The notes beneath the pieces were generated by a model, which saw only the letters and a program-made list of their open reading frames with translations, had not been told where the DNA came from and did not search any database. DNA of 64,000 nucleotides, from NCBI RefSeq assembly GCF_963855985.1, contig NC_087096.1:12648001-12712000 (forward strand). The letters are read 5' to 3'. Origin of the DNA: Ostrinia nubilalis. Lineage: Eukaryota > Arthropoda > Insecta > Lepidoptera > Crambidae. This document shows positions 40,381 to 51,359 of this stretch, in pieces (position 1 is the stretch's first letter; each line of letters starts with the position of its first letter). The position numbers and the translations under genes are program-made.

Positions 40381-41527
40381 CTAAAGTGATATTAAATTCT
40401 TACTTATTAAAACGTTAATTATGTTACTTGTTTCACAGGTAACTAAGAAACAGACAGGTACATGGTCAAGGTTCTACCATGCAGTCCTCATAAAAAAATA
40501 GGCACAATAACCCAACTTACATATTATTATTATCATACACGAATGACCTTCTTATGGCGATCAAGAGAGACAGGATAAATAAATGATTATTATTATTATG
40601 GATAGGAAATACCTCGTAGAAAAACATAGCTGAAAATACAAAAATGTGTATAAAGCTCATACTAAGAAAGGTAAACTAGAATGATAATGGTTTTTGCAAT
40701 TATCATTTCTGGAAATATAAATCAAGTATTCTTCGAAGTAGGCCTATTTACCTTCACAATAGGTATTAATCTACCTAAGTCTATTAGATTTTATTGAAAG
40801 CGATGCCCTAACTGAATGGTCTAGCTAAGGGCTCGAAGGGCTCGTAATGGAAACAGGCCCAGTTCTTTGTAATTTGTGTCCTTTATCCCAAGCGTTTTGG
40901 ATAGATTTTCTGGGGAAAATCAATAAGTGTCCTACCTACATTATTATTCTGTGCCTTTACCTTCATTTTAAGTACACACGAAGTTCCAAAGAGTAACGAG
41001 TATACTTAATGATGATCAGATGCTGATTGCTGTTAGAGGAAAAAGAGCTATGCCAATCTATAGTGACATAGGCTTTCTTCTTTCCCCGAATAAATACACG
41101 TTTTCCTATAATAGATAGGATTTTTAAAATTGTGTATCATGCAAAGTAAAACAAAGAGATACACGTCTTAACTGGCCTCAAAATCTTTGAGAGTATAGCC
41201 TCAGGTTTAACACTACCATAACTAAATTGTTGAAATCATATGGACATTATTACAGGTGACATAAAGTCCAAAACTACTTATTACGCTACACTTCAGTTCT
41301 GTTTGGTATCGACAAGTAAAATGTTAAAATGTCGATGTCAAATGTAACCAGTTTGATTAAATTGTCCCCACAAAAAACGTTACAAAGAGACGTTTATTCT
41401 GAAGCGAGATGCGCAGGACTGGTTCCTTCATGAATAACGCAGCCGGATATGTCGATGCCACGCGTCCAGTGATTGTTGGACATGTGGACGTAGTGCAGGA
41501 AAATGGAGCAGACTTGCTCTTAACCAC
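40381..41527. other. No gene seen
   Basis: AT-rich sequence without recognisable coding or repeat structure, apart from short ATT runs near 40525-40600. Confidence 0.4.
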
Positions 41528-41686
41528 TAAAGGCGCAAATGGGTGACTTTTGTCACCGTGACAGTATGTCTCTCCATAGATAATAATAAGTACAACGTTG
41601 TCTTACTTTTTCTCTTAATAAAAGTGTATAAGAGATAAATATACTGTCACGGTGACAAAAAAGTCACCTGTGCGCGTAAAGCCTAT
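41528..41686. mobile_element. GGTGACTTTTGTCACCGTGACAG MITE
   Basis: The left arm contains GGGTGACTTTTGTCACCGTG and ACAGTAT, the right arm the inverse ATACTGTCACGGTGAC then GTCACC, bounded by TAAAGGCGCA and TGCGCGTAAAG. Each arm also contains its own small palindrome (GGTGACTTTTGTCACC). Confidence 0.8.
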
Positions 41687-42007
41687 AAAGATTGTAGTGG
41701 GCAAGAAATCACGTTAAAATGATTTTTTTTTCAAATAGTGTTCACGTTCATACTATTGGCTCGTGTGTATTAATAAGTTTTACCGTTGGATGGTACATAT
41801 AAAGTCTCCAGATTCGAATAGGGACACACTTTTATTACAGAGAAGTGTTATAATGAGTAAGTGCAGACTTAGATCCTGTGCACTGTTAAGAATGTTGATC
41901 TAAATCTGCACATCGTTTTTTACATGTAACTAAAACAAACAACTCTCTCTCATTTCCTGCAAAAAACATTTAATCATCAATGCTCATGGCGGTTTAGTAG
42001 AACATAC

Positions 42008-42720
42008 CTAAAGATATAAAGTCAGTTACACACGCGGATTCTAAACGACAGTGGCGCTGCGGGCGCGAACGGAAGAGGGGCAGACGCTGATCGCCCAGCA
42101 CCTAAGGGTTAACTAGACAGTATTGTTGCTTTTAAATAAGTGACTAAAAGGTAGCTCGGGAAATCTAGTCTATAGAAAATTGTATGTCCATTGATCGTAA
42201 CGAGTCTCCTTTTGCGTGTTTTTTTTTTATTTATTTTTTATGTGACAGGGGGCAAACGAGCACACCGATCACCTGATGGTAAGTGATTATCGCCCATAGA
42301 CACCCGTAGACACAGGGGCGTTACAGGTGCGTTTTAATTAAAAATCTTAACTTCTCTAAAAAAACAACTTAAAGATATAAAGTCAGTTACACACGCGGTT
42401 TCCAAACGACAGTGGCGCTGCAGGCGCGAGCGGAAGAGGGACGGACGCGACGGCGCCGGTCACGCGCACAATGAACACTCGGCTTATGCGCTGATCCCTC
42501 TGCACCTAAGGGTTAACACTAGACAGATAAATTGTGCTTTTAAATAAATGACAAAAAGATGTCTCATTAGAAATCTGGTCGTTACAAAATTTGATGTCCT
42601 TTGATTGTGATATAAATGTGTATTTCCGGCGGCGCCGGTCACGCGAACAATAAACACTCCGCTTATGCGCTGATCGCTCAGCATCTAAGGGTTAACACCA
42701 TACACCTAAAGTTTTGCTTA
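42008..42720. repeat. Tandem duplicated unit with AAGGGTTAAC boundary
   Basis: GATATAAAGTCAGTTACACA...GACAGTGGCGCTGC...CTAAGGGTTAAC occurs at 42015-42115 and 42372-42516. A third partial unit (GGCGCCGGTCACGCG...CATCTAAGGGTTAAC) is at 42630-42697. The boundary reappears at 47100-47163. AGGGTTAA resembles a piggyBac-type end, but matching sequence continues past it, so these are repeats of a larger unit. Confidence 0.75.
42218..42340. repeat. Dispersed lepidopteran repeat fragment
   Basis: A T-rich start is followed by GTGACAGGGGGCAAACGAGC and CACCTGATGGTAAGTGATTA, text I know as a very common moth repeat. It separates the first two copies of the tandem unit. Confidence 0.7.
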
Positions 42721-42796
42721 TTCTTTTTTCTCATTTCCCTAAAATATAAAGTTAATTGATTTTGTCAATATTCGGCAGCATAGGAGCTAGACATAT

Positions 42797-43190
42797 CGAC
42801 GGCAGAAAGCGATTTTGTCGTATCTCAAAAAGTCCGATTTTACACCAGAGCAAAAAAACTATTTCAAAAATTCATAAATCTTAAATTAAGAAAGTTAGAA
42901 CGCTGAAATTTTACATGTTTTTTCTACTAATTAAACTTTATTTAATAAAGGTGATTGGAATATATATTCTATAGTTAGTATAGTTATATATTTATAGAAT
43001 ATATATTATATATTCTATATATTCTAGAGTTACTACTTCATTGACTTTTGACTAGTTACAGCAATTGATTTTTTAATATCGAGCTGCAGAAATGTTGTAT
43101 CAGGAAGGTAAAATGTATGGCTTATTTAAGTTGACTTCAGTTCCCAGGCAGCGGATCTGCTGTATCTCAAAGAAACGATAAACTCTACAG
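42797..43190. repeat. Left flank of a larger inverted/direct repeat structure
   Basis: CGACGGCAGAAAGCGATTTT and GTCGTATCTCAAAA here recur inverted at 47071-47105, while TTTTGACTAGTTACAGCAAT at about 43044 recurs in direct orientation at about 46912. Motifs of the type CAGAAATG(T/C)TGTATC also occur on both sides. The RTE LINE at 43690-46500 lies between. Confidence 0.65.
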
Positions 43191-44009
43191 GGCTATTTAG
43201 CTGTATGGACCTTTTAATGAAATAACTTTCTACATTTGAAATGTTTTATATACAATAAAAGTCAGAGATGTGAAAACAATAAAATACTGTATCTTTTTCT
43301 TAACTGTTTTATTTAAATTTTAAGAATGTAATGGCACAAAAAAATCAGTCTGTTTTTTAATTATAATAATCAGTCCGACAAAAATTCTTCTTTATTAGTT
43401 TATCTCTCTTCTTCATTAATTTTAAGAAGCATACACTTTCTCTTTAAAAGTTTAACAATCAGCTTACCATGGTTTTTCTTCTTCATTAGTTTCAGCAATC
43501 AATCTGCTAAATTCAGTATTAGTTTTTAAACTAAATAAAAATAATCATCATGTTACTTTTTCTTCTTTGTTCATTAGTTACATAAATCAGTCTGCTATAC
43601 TTTCTCTTTATTGCTTGCAACAATCACTTACTTATACTTTGTCCTGAGGTTTGCCACTTATTATTTTTAAACACGTAAACAACAAGTGCCGTGTGGGGGG
43701 GACGGCCATAAAGAATACTCTTCCCCACCGCCAACAGGAGGCGTGTCGTAATAGGCGACAAAATCCCTGCAGCACCGGACGGGCAGCAGCGTCTGCGTGC
43801 GAAACCTCACAAAAAAAACTGCGATCGCTAACCCGCCTGTCAAGCGTGGCGATTAAGGCAAAATACCCTCATGTAGAGACACAAAAAAACACGGCCCCTA
43901 GTCCCCGGCGGCCCCACTATCCCGGGCCACGGTAGCGGTCACGGTAACGGTGGGGCGAGTGGTGCTAAGAATCACCGGGTACTGACAGGCTACCAACCCC
44001 GACGACCTC

Positions 44010-44380
44010 TGGCCCTGGCAACATTTAACACTCGCACGCTGCGGACTGACGTGAGGCTCGCCGAACTCGAGGAAGAACTGAGCAGGTTGCGGTGGGATAT
44101 CGTAGGATTATGCGAAGTCCGAAGAGAGGGGGAGGACACCATAATCCTGAAATCCGGAAACCTGCTCTATTTCCGGGAGGGCGACCAACAGTCCCAGGGT
44201 GGTGTCGGGTTTATCGTCCACAAGTCCCTTGTCAACAACGTAGTCCAGATCGAGAGTATTTCGGCGAGGGTAGCGTACCTTATACTCACAATCACCAAAC
44301 GGTATTCGCTGAAGGTCATACAGGTATACGCACCGACCACGGAACACCCCGACGACGAAGTGGAGACTATATGTATATGA
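44010..44380 (+). pseudogene. RTE endonuclease domain, truncated
   Basis: The frame gives RLAELEEELSRLRWDIVGLC and EVRREGEDT, the start of an exonuclease-endonuclease-phosphatase domain with the metal-binding Glu in CEVRR. It continues through QGGVGFIVHKSLVNNVVQ and VIQVYAPTTEHPDDEVE, then is cut near 44375. The second half of the domain, with its SDH-type catalytic residues, is absent, because at about 44400 the sequence jumps into the linker region. The element could therefore no longer nick target DNA itself. Confidence 0.82.
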
Positions 44381-44394
44381 GGATATTTCCAGAG

Positions 44395-45235
44395 CCATAC
44401 ATAGCTCCCGGTCCATTTTACCGTTGTGAAGCTCGACTGATGAAGTCTACGCTCCGCCCAGCGCCCATCCAACTCCAAAACCCCGAAAGCTTTCAGCTCG
44501 AGTTGCAAAATCGTTTCGAATGCCTGGGAGACTGCGAAATTGTGGACGAATACAATGACAGGTTCGTGGAAATTGTCCAAACGACTGGGTCTAAGTTCTT
44601 TAAAACCCGTCGTTCAAAAGAAACCAAAAAGATCTCTGACCTCGCCAATAAACTTATAGAAGAGAGACGAAACTTGGTTCTGCAGTCCTCTGAAGATGCT
44701 GCTCAGTATCGGCGTCTTAACAGACAGATCTCCAAGTATTTGACTCGCGACCTACGCCAATTTAATACAGATCGTATTAAAGAGGCGATTGAGCGTAACA
44801 AAGGCTCTAAAGTGTTCGCAAGGGATCTGTCTGTTGGCCAAAGTCAACTGACCAAGCTGAAGACCGAGGATGGCAGAGACATCTCGTCGGGGCCTGAGTT
44901 ATTGGAAGAAGTTGAGAAGTTCTATGGACAATTATACACGAGTGTACTTCCCAAATCTAGCTGAAGACCCAAAAGCTAGATTGACCCGACACTACACCGA
45001 AGATATCCCGGACGTCAGTCTGTACGAGATTAGAATGGCTCTCAAACTGCTGAAAAACAACAAGGCACCGGGTGATGATGGAATCACGGCTGAGCTTCTG
45101 AAAGCAGGCGGAACGCCGGTACTAAAGGCTCTTCAGAGGCTGTTCGATTCCGTCATACTTGAGGGAAAAACGCCTACGGCATGGCACAGAAGTGTGGTGA
45201 AACTTTTCTTCAAAAAAGCGACAAAACCTTGTTGA
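44395..45235 (+). pseudogene. RTE linker and reverse transcriptase N-part
   Basis: Two overlapping frames contribute. The first (to 44964) gives LRPAPIQLQNPESFQLELQN and a basic helical linker to DGRDISSGPELLEEVEKFYG. The second (from about 44955) gives DVSLYEIRMALKLLKNNKAP and GDDGITAELLKAGG, the start of the RT fingers. It ends at a stop at 45233 just after VVKLFFKK. The reading frame then resumes as YRPISLLSHVYNLFSRV at 45243. Confidence 0.82.
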
Positions 45236-45239
45236 AAAA

Positions 45240-45815
45240 TTTATAGACCCATCTCACTTCTGAGCCATGTCTACAACCTGTTTTCGAGAGTCATCACGAA
45301 CCGTCTCGCATGCAGGCTCGACGACTTCCAGCCTCCCGAACAAGCCGGTTTCCGAAAAGGCTTTAGTACCATATACCACATACATACGCTACGGCAGATT
45401 ATAATCAGCCACTTACGCATTTGTGGACTATGAAAAAGCCTTCGACTGACCTGGGCAGTGCTACAGTCTCTCCAACGGTGCCAAATTGACTATAGATACA
45501 TCGAAGTGCTGAAGGGCTTGTACGAAAACGTCACAATGTCGGTCCGCCTCCAGGATCAGAACTCGAAACTTATCCAGTTGCAGCGAGGAGTGACAGGGAG
45601 ATGTCATATCTCCGAAACTGTTCACCACCGCCCTGGAAGATGTTTTCAAGCTTCTGGACTGGAGCGGATTTGGCATAAATATCAACGGCGAGTATATCAC
45701 CCACCTTCGTTTCGCGGACGATATCGTAGTCATAGCTGAGACCGTGGAGGACCTAAACACAATGCTCGATGGCCTCAGTAGAGCCTCTCAACAAGTGGGT
45801 CTTAAAATGACATAG
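45240..45815 (+). pseudogene. RTE reverse transcriptase palm
   Basis: Pieces in alternating frames give YRPISLLSHVYNLFSRVI, QAGFRKGFSTIYHIHTLRQI, then LYENVTMSVRLQDQN. After another shift comes ISPKLFTTALEDVFKLLDWS and THLRFADDIVVIAE. The catalytic FADD is at 45711-45722. At least three frameshifts occur in this part. Confidence 0.82.
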
Positions 45816-45829
45816 ACAAGACAAAAATC

Positions 45830-46487
45830 ATGTCAAATGCCCGTGTTGTACCCACTCCTCTGAAGGTTGGAGACACTACACTCGAAGTTGTTGACAATTA
45901 TGTATACCTAGGACAAACAGTCCAGTTAGGTAGGGCCAACTTCGAGAAAGAGGTCAATCGTCGAATCCAACTCGGCTGGGCAGCGTTCGGGAAGCTTCGT
46001 GAAATTCTCTCGTCCGAAACACCGCAGTGTCTCAAGTCAAAAGTATTTGACCAATGTGTGCTGCCACTAGTTGCCAGTGATGGTATACGGATCTGAGACG
46101 TGGTCGCTTACTATGGGCTTCATAAGAAGGCTCAAAGTCACCCAAAGAGCGATGGAGCGTGCTATGCTCGGAGTTTCCCTGCGTGATCGAATCAGAAATG
46201 AGGAGATCCGTAGGAGAACCAGAGTGACTGACATAGCCCGCAGAATCGCTAAAATGAAGTGGCAGTGTGCGGGGCACATAGCTCGAAGAGCTGATGGCCG
46301 CTGGGGCAGGAAAGTTCTGGAGTGGCGACCACGAGCCGGAAGACGTGGCGTGGGCAGGCCTCCCACTAGGTGGACCGACGATCTGATGAAGGTCGCGGGT
46401 GGTGCCTGGATGCGAGCGGCGCAGGACCGGTCTTTGTGGAAATCCTTGGGGGAGGCCTTTGTCCAGCAGTGGACGTCTTTCGGCTGA
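45830..46487 (+). pseudogene. RTE C-terminal domain
   Basis: The first frame (to about 46096) gives LEVVDNYVYLGQTVQLG. A shift then gives MVYGSETWSLTMGFIRRLKV, RIAKMKWQCAGHIARRADGR and TRWTDDLMKVAGGAWMRAAQ, ending LGEAFVQQWTSFG at the stop 46485-46487. These are standard RTE C-terminal motifs. The last 180 bases are the part found as tail fragments elsewhere. Confidence 0.85.
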
Positions 46488-46500
46488 AACAAAAGAACAA

Positions 46501-47160
46501 ATAAAATCGTAAAATAATATTTATTTTAAGAATTTACAATTCTGCGTTCTCACTATCGGCGCTAACGCACAACTGCCGCGCGATCAGAATGGCGTATGAC
46601 GCAGCGGGTGGAGGGGGTTTGTTTTGCTAGAGTGACGTATTACTTGCTGTACACAAAACAAGACTCTATTCAAAATGATGTTAGTTAGATTTTCGCTATT
46701 AGATGATACGTTTGAAATGCAGTAACTATGTTATAAGTACTCACGTCAGTTCGGCGCATTTGCTGTATGTTCGACATCGTAAGATTTTAGGGCGGCTGAA
46801 ATGCTGTATCTCCTTTAAAATCAATGTTCGACTCAGAAAAAGAGTGCTGTAACTGTTTAACATACTAGTAGTGTGGTCGTATCTATTTTATTTTCGAAAG
46901 TTGCGATTTTTTGACTAGTTACAGCAATTGGTCAAGTAAATTGTAAAAAAACTGGAAAAAAATCTATGACGTATCTATATTTTTTTTTATCGTAGAAAGA
47001 CGTTACATACACCATTCGACGCGGCTTTTTTTTCTTAATACAATACAATTAAAAGTCATTTTAGCCAATTTTTGAGATACGACATTTCCGCTTTCTGCCG
47101 TCGATATAAAGTCAGTAGTAGTCAATGAGCGTTGATCGCTCGCTCAGCATTCAAGGGTTA
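46501..47160. repeat. Right flank of the repeat structure around the RTE LINE
   Basis: It contains GGCTGAAATGCTGTATCTCC (46793), GACTAGTTACAGCAATTGG (46915) and GAGATACGACATTTCCGCTT (47074), partners of 42797-43190. It ends with the AAGGGTTAAC boundary at about 47153-47162. Confidence 0.65.
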
Positions 47161-47163
47161 ACA

Positions 47164-47814
47164 CCAGACCTAGTTAGTTAAAAAATATATTATTATTTAA
47201 AAATTAATATGTCTTAATAGTCTTAATTTTTACAAATTAAGGCACTGGAATCGAGAAAGACTCCTATTTTCTTCTCGACTATTTTTAATTTACTAAACAA
47301 ATGCCCATGAGCAATATTTAGTATCTAATATTTTGCTGCTCAAACAAATTATGCATCTGAAAAATCTCTTTTCAACTGCAGGGCCTACGGTAGTATCTTT
47401 AGAAAAAATACGGGTATATCCCTGATAGTTTGATTTCTAATTATTACTTATACCTGTCTTTGTAAACTTGGTGAATGAATGAAACGCTCCGGCAATGCAA
47501 TCACGAGGAGGCCGTGTTAAATTAGTTAATAAGCTCCTTTGTCTTGCGCTTGCCTTCATTAAACCACAATCCAAATACATCAGCTAGCCCTCTTCACTCT
47601 CTCAGTTATATGTATTATGTATTTTACAATTTGGGAAAAGATATTGTTGATCATGCAAGTACCATGTAATTATGTTTAATTGGAGACTTACTATTACAGG
47701 TAATAAAAAATACCTCATATTACAATCTGTTCTGATAACTACCCAAACAAAAATTTAACTCTCTCATGATCAAAGATAGAACGCCTAAAATCACTAGCTG
47801 AAAAGAAAGTTTTT
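47164..47814. other. No gene seen
   Basis: AT-rich sequence. No coding or structural signal was recognised. Confidence 0.4.
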
Positions 47815-47990
47815 TTTTATGGTGGCCCTGGTGCTAAACGTCCACCTGGTGTTAAATGAGATGCAGTCTAGGATGGTGCATATCTGCCCTGTAAGTGCCT
47901 ATTCTCTCTCGCCTTGAAAAGGCCCGGATTATACATAGTTTTCGGGAAAGACAGCAGCAGGCAGCGAATTCCAGTCCCTAGCGTTTCAGT
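47815..47990 (-). repeat. CR1/jockey-like LINE 3' end
   Basis: Read in reverse, this includes GGGACTGGAATTCGCTGCCT, a coding remnant (RDWNSLPAA-type), then GGCGAGAGAGAATAGGCACT and GGCAGATATGCACCATCCTA. Related copies on the plus strand are at 53945-54120 and 60552-60850. Confidence 0.75.
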
Positions 47991-48346
47991 ATCAATGTAA
48001 AGTTGATTGTTCATGTTTGTAACAAGCCAATTCTACTATTATGTAGAGATGAAAATTATGCAACATACTATTTTCTAGCCAATAGCCTGGCTTTTCTCGC
48101 TGAGCTGTGACTTCGTGATGAGCGCCCATCGCGCTACCGTATGCTTTATCCTTAATTGGATGGCGATGTCTTCCTCAAAAAGTATTAACAAATATTTGGG
48201 CTTGTGGTTCAGTTTCATTTGATAAAAACCTTGTTATTTATTTAACTTTCTTGACCTCATTTTATGAAGTTTAAATTTTAACTACTTACCTTTACCACCT
48301 TTACGTAGTTAGCTAAAATTAAAATGAAAGAACTAACTATGTATTG
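47991..48346. other. No gene seen
   Basis: Mixed sequence. No coding or structural signal was recognised. Confidence 0.4.
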
Positions 48347-48489
48347 TACAGACAGTGCCAAACAGTTCGTAACGCCCAAAGTAGTCAAAAAGCTCGCAAC
48401 ACGCCTTTGTTACAATTGGAATAAGGTTGTGTTGTCCACTTTTTGGCCACTTTGGGTGTCTCGAACTATTTGACGATGACTGCACTGTA
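48347..48489. mobile_element. GTCAGCGTCAAA MITE, copy 2 (inverted interior)
   Basis: Starts TACAGACAGTGCCAAACAG and ends TTTGACGATGACTGCACTGTA. The interior ACACGCCTTTGTTACAATTG is the inverse of the interior of copies 1 and 3. Confidence 0.8.
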
Positions 48490-49719
48490 GAAGATTACTG
48501 TCATCTACAACCTGACTGAAAACAACATCAACAGCAACACTAAGCATGTTGTTAGAACTCCAATATGTTTGTAGCGCGAGAGACATTAGCATCACAAAGA
48601 TGGCTCCTGAAAATTACCACTCATTGAACCTTTGACGGAAACACGTCACTCAAGGAGGGGAGTGTTCCTGTGACTGGTACACGTAACTATACGTTGTGAC
48701 AATTGACTTGTTTGTGTAGTTAGCAGCTAGACAATATGCCAGGCAGATCACTGGCTTTTCCGTAGTGATGGGCAGTTGCGATTTTGCAATAAAAATGGTC
48801 GACTGACGACTGGTCTTCTCTTTATAAGTTTTCTTTTTCTTACTTGAGAATAATTCAGCATCGTTGTGTTCCGGCAGTTGAAGGTAAAATAGCCAATTCC
48901 TCTGTGGGTGAGGATTCCGGGCGAAGCTAGCTGCCACCTTCGATCTGATCATCACTTTCCAATAGATAATAATTCCACTAGATGTAGGCCAAGAGCCTCT
49001 GTGTGGATAAAAAAGGTGACAATCAGGAATTCAAACGTAAAATAAAATTTTAATTATCCCTTAAAATAGCATACCAAAAATATGGAGGACATCACATGGA
49101 GCTAAGCACTTTGGCTTTATGTAGTTGTTATAATAATATGTGCTATTTTCAACTACAAGTATACTTGGATTTGTTTAAAAATCTCTAACCTTTGACATAT
49201 CTATTAGCTCTGACATATTAGGTTTTAACTACAAAGATGGTTATACCAGTAATTATAGGTTTGCTTGTGAGACATAATTGGCTATTTGTTTTCAATTGAA
49301 AAGGTCGGTTGATCAATCAGCGAGGGCCTTTGTGTTTGCGTATGTTTATTTAATGTTGCAATGATGTAATCAATAACATGAGTCCTTGTAAAACATTACT
49401 TTTCGTTTAGGTACTATCGCACAGTTCGGTCAAATTTTGATAAACAGAACAACTGCCGCTCGAGCCACAAAAGAAGGAATTTTGTTGTGTGACTTTCAAA
49501 GGCATTTTCAGCATTTTTTGTTACCGGCAAAATAAATTATAATGCCTACAACTACATAAATAAATGTAGACATAGATGCCAATACATAGGAGTACATATC
49601 TTCTCTCATGTGGGATTGTAACCACAGTTAACCAAGATAGAGGTGACAAGCTCATTATATCAGACTTTGTGAACCGCCACAGGATTCGGACAAGGCAACG
49701 TCAAACGCAATATCATTAT
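48490..49719. other. No gene seen
   Basis: A minus-strand frame at 48650-48955 (101 codons) and a plus-strand one at 49576-49788 show no domain; the latter runs into a repeat. The rest is featureless AT-rich sequence. Confidence 0.4.
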
Positions 49720-49905
49720 GACATCATCATCATCAGCTCATTTAGTCTCAAATGTAGCCGTAGGACTGTACGCCCTAGCCTTTGGTAATAAAGGTTAGGG
49801 CGTACACTCCTCATGTTGGCCAGACGAGTTGTGGAGGCCTGATGTTCGCATGTTCTCACAGTCGCCTCTTACGACGTCCACGGGATGGGTATCAGTCCTA
49901 TCTAT
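49720..49905. repeat. Dispersed LINE-like 3' repeat with internal hairpin
   Basis: CATCATCATCATCAGCTCAT starts it and TCTTACGACGTCCACGGGAT ends it, familiar from non-LTR 3' ends in moths. Within it, TGTACGCCCTAGCCTTT and AAGGTTAGGGCGTACA form a hairpin (about 49755-49796). Confidence 0.65.
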
Positions 49906-51060
49906 CTAAACATGTCTATGTATAGGTAGGTACTATGACTATATCAGTCAGTAAACTCTGAAATAACTTAATAAGCTGTATTCTATTTGCAATTCCATTC
50001 GTCTTTCACAGGTATTGAAATTTTAGAAGACCGTCTATAGCTAAAGAATAACTATTCGGTGTAATCTCACTAGAAACTTTATTCGAAGCACTTAAAATAA
50101 CTGAGTTAGTAACAAAAAAAGTAGAGTGGGATATTCACAAGCTGTCACTTTTGGCTTAAATCAATGAAGCTTCCTAAGTCGAAGGCAGACAGGGGTGTCA
50201 ATTTATTATTTAAAGTTTGCAACTTTTCACACCCCTGCAGGGGTGTCACTTAGTTATCTCGGAGACGACGGATTACATTAGAAAGATGAAAGGTGTTTTT
50301 ACAGGCATGAATTTTAAATTACGTTTACGTGGAGCCGCGTTTACAAACAAATTTGCCTGGGCGTGTTATTGTGGGGAAAATGGTGTGGTTGGCAACACTT
50401 ATTTGGGGCAAGCATAAAGCCATTTTCGATATTGTTTCATCTTTTTTTGCGTAAAAGATTCTTGATAATTCTGTTGATAGAGCCTTCAGTGTTTACGGTG
50501 TTACGTAAAACAGTTTTTAAGGTTGTTCTCTGAAATATTATGTAAGACCGATACTGAATTATTTGAAATTCATAGCTTTAAACAATATTATCGAATAAAG
50601 GACAGTTTAATAAATAGTTGAAGTATGTTATTTATATGATCTCTATAGTGATAATTTTTAAGACTTGTAGATGTATGTTCAGGACGGCCAGTATGGCTGT
50701 CCTGAACCGAAATATTGCTGACTAATTTTATGAAACGTATTAACAACTCATTTAGTTAATTGCACTCGAACGGGAGAGCCATTTGATGAGATTGATAAAA
50801 CGTGGTTTGTCATTTTTTACGTTTACCTTCTTCTTCTTTTCGTGTCGACAACAAACCTACTCAGTGTCAGCTCAAAACTCCGCCACAAGAGTGGCGTTGT
50901 TTTACGTTTACCTGATTTGATATTTTTTGATACACTGAGCCCGCTAGTGCCGTTAGCTGTTGTGACACAATCACACAATTTTATCCCAACCAGCTTGTCT
51001 CATATTATATTTATGAGGTATTTGGTGAGTGTATTAAAAAAAGGTTTTGTCACCCAGTTC
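49906..51060. other. No confident gene; some GC-richer patches
   Basis: Short frames at 50217-50417 and 50842-51072 have no recognised domain. CACCCCTGCAGGGGTGTCAC at about 50230-50249 is a small palindrome. Confidence 0.35.
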
Positions 51061-51100
51061 AACGTCTTGTAACGTTAGTTCGGCTGACGCGGCAAATTGA

Positions 51101-51355
51101 TTGCTCGCGTTACATATTCAAGGCGCCTTCATTGATATGTTCGCCGGAGTAATTCCGATGGCGTCTAATTTGTCTGGCTCAGCCTGGCTTCCCGCCAAGG
51201 TCAATAAACCCGACTGTTTAAACAAAACACCCGCATACCTTCAAACCGCAGCCTCGCTACCGCTACCGCACACGTGCCCCAAACTTAAAACCATTGAAAC
51301 CCGATCCAATCCCGCACAATTAAAGTCCGATTTCCCATGCAGCGAGCTCATGTAA
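51101..51355 (+). other. Unassigned 84-codon ORF in a GC-richer block
   Basis: The block 51070-51355 is richer in GC than its surroundings, and the frame ends right before two CAGGGT(A/G)-like MITE ends (51358 and 51379). It has no recognised domain. It may be an exon remnant, a regulatory block or chance. I would not call it a gene. Confidence 0.25.
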
Positions 51356-51359
51356 ATAC

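Larger units (their letters stand above)
43690..46500 (+). mobile_element. RTE-type LINE, near full length but degenerate
   Basis: It starts in GC-rich 5' sequence (about 43690-44020), continues through endonuclease and reverse transcriptase, and ends with the conserved RTE 3' region (GGACCGACGATCTGATGAAG, CAGCAGTGGACGTCTTTCGG). Several frameshifts and an internal deletion make it dead. Tail-only copies are at 31698, 39590, 40165, 54805, 57111 and 63941. Confidence 0.88.

Noticed and set aside
44092..44964. A 290-codon host gene
   Set aside because: The first 100 codons are out of frame with the endonuclease homology; only the latter part is real and it is the RTE linker.
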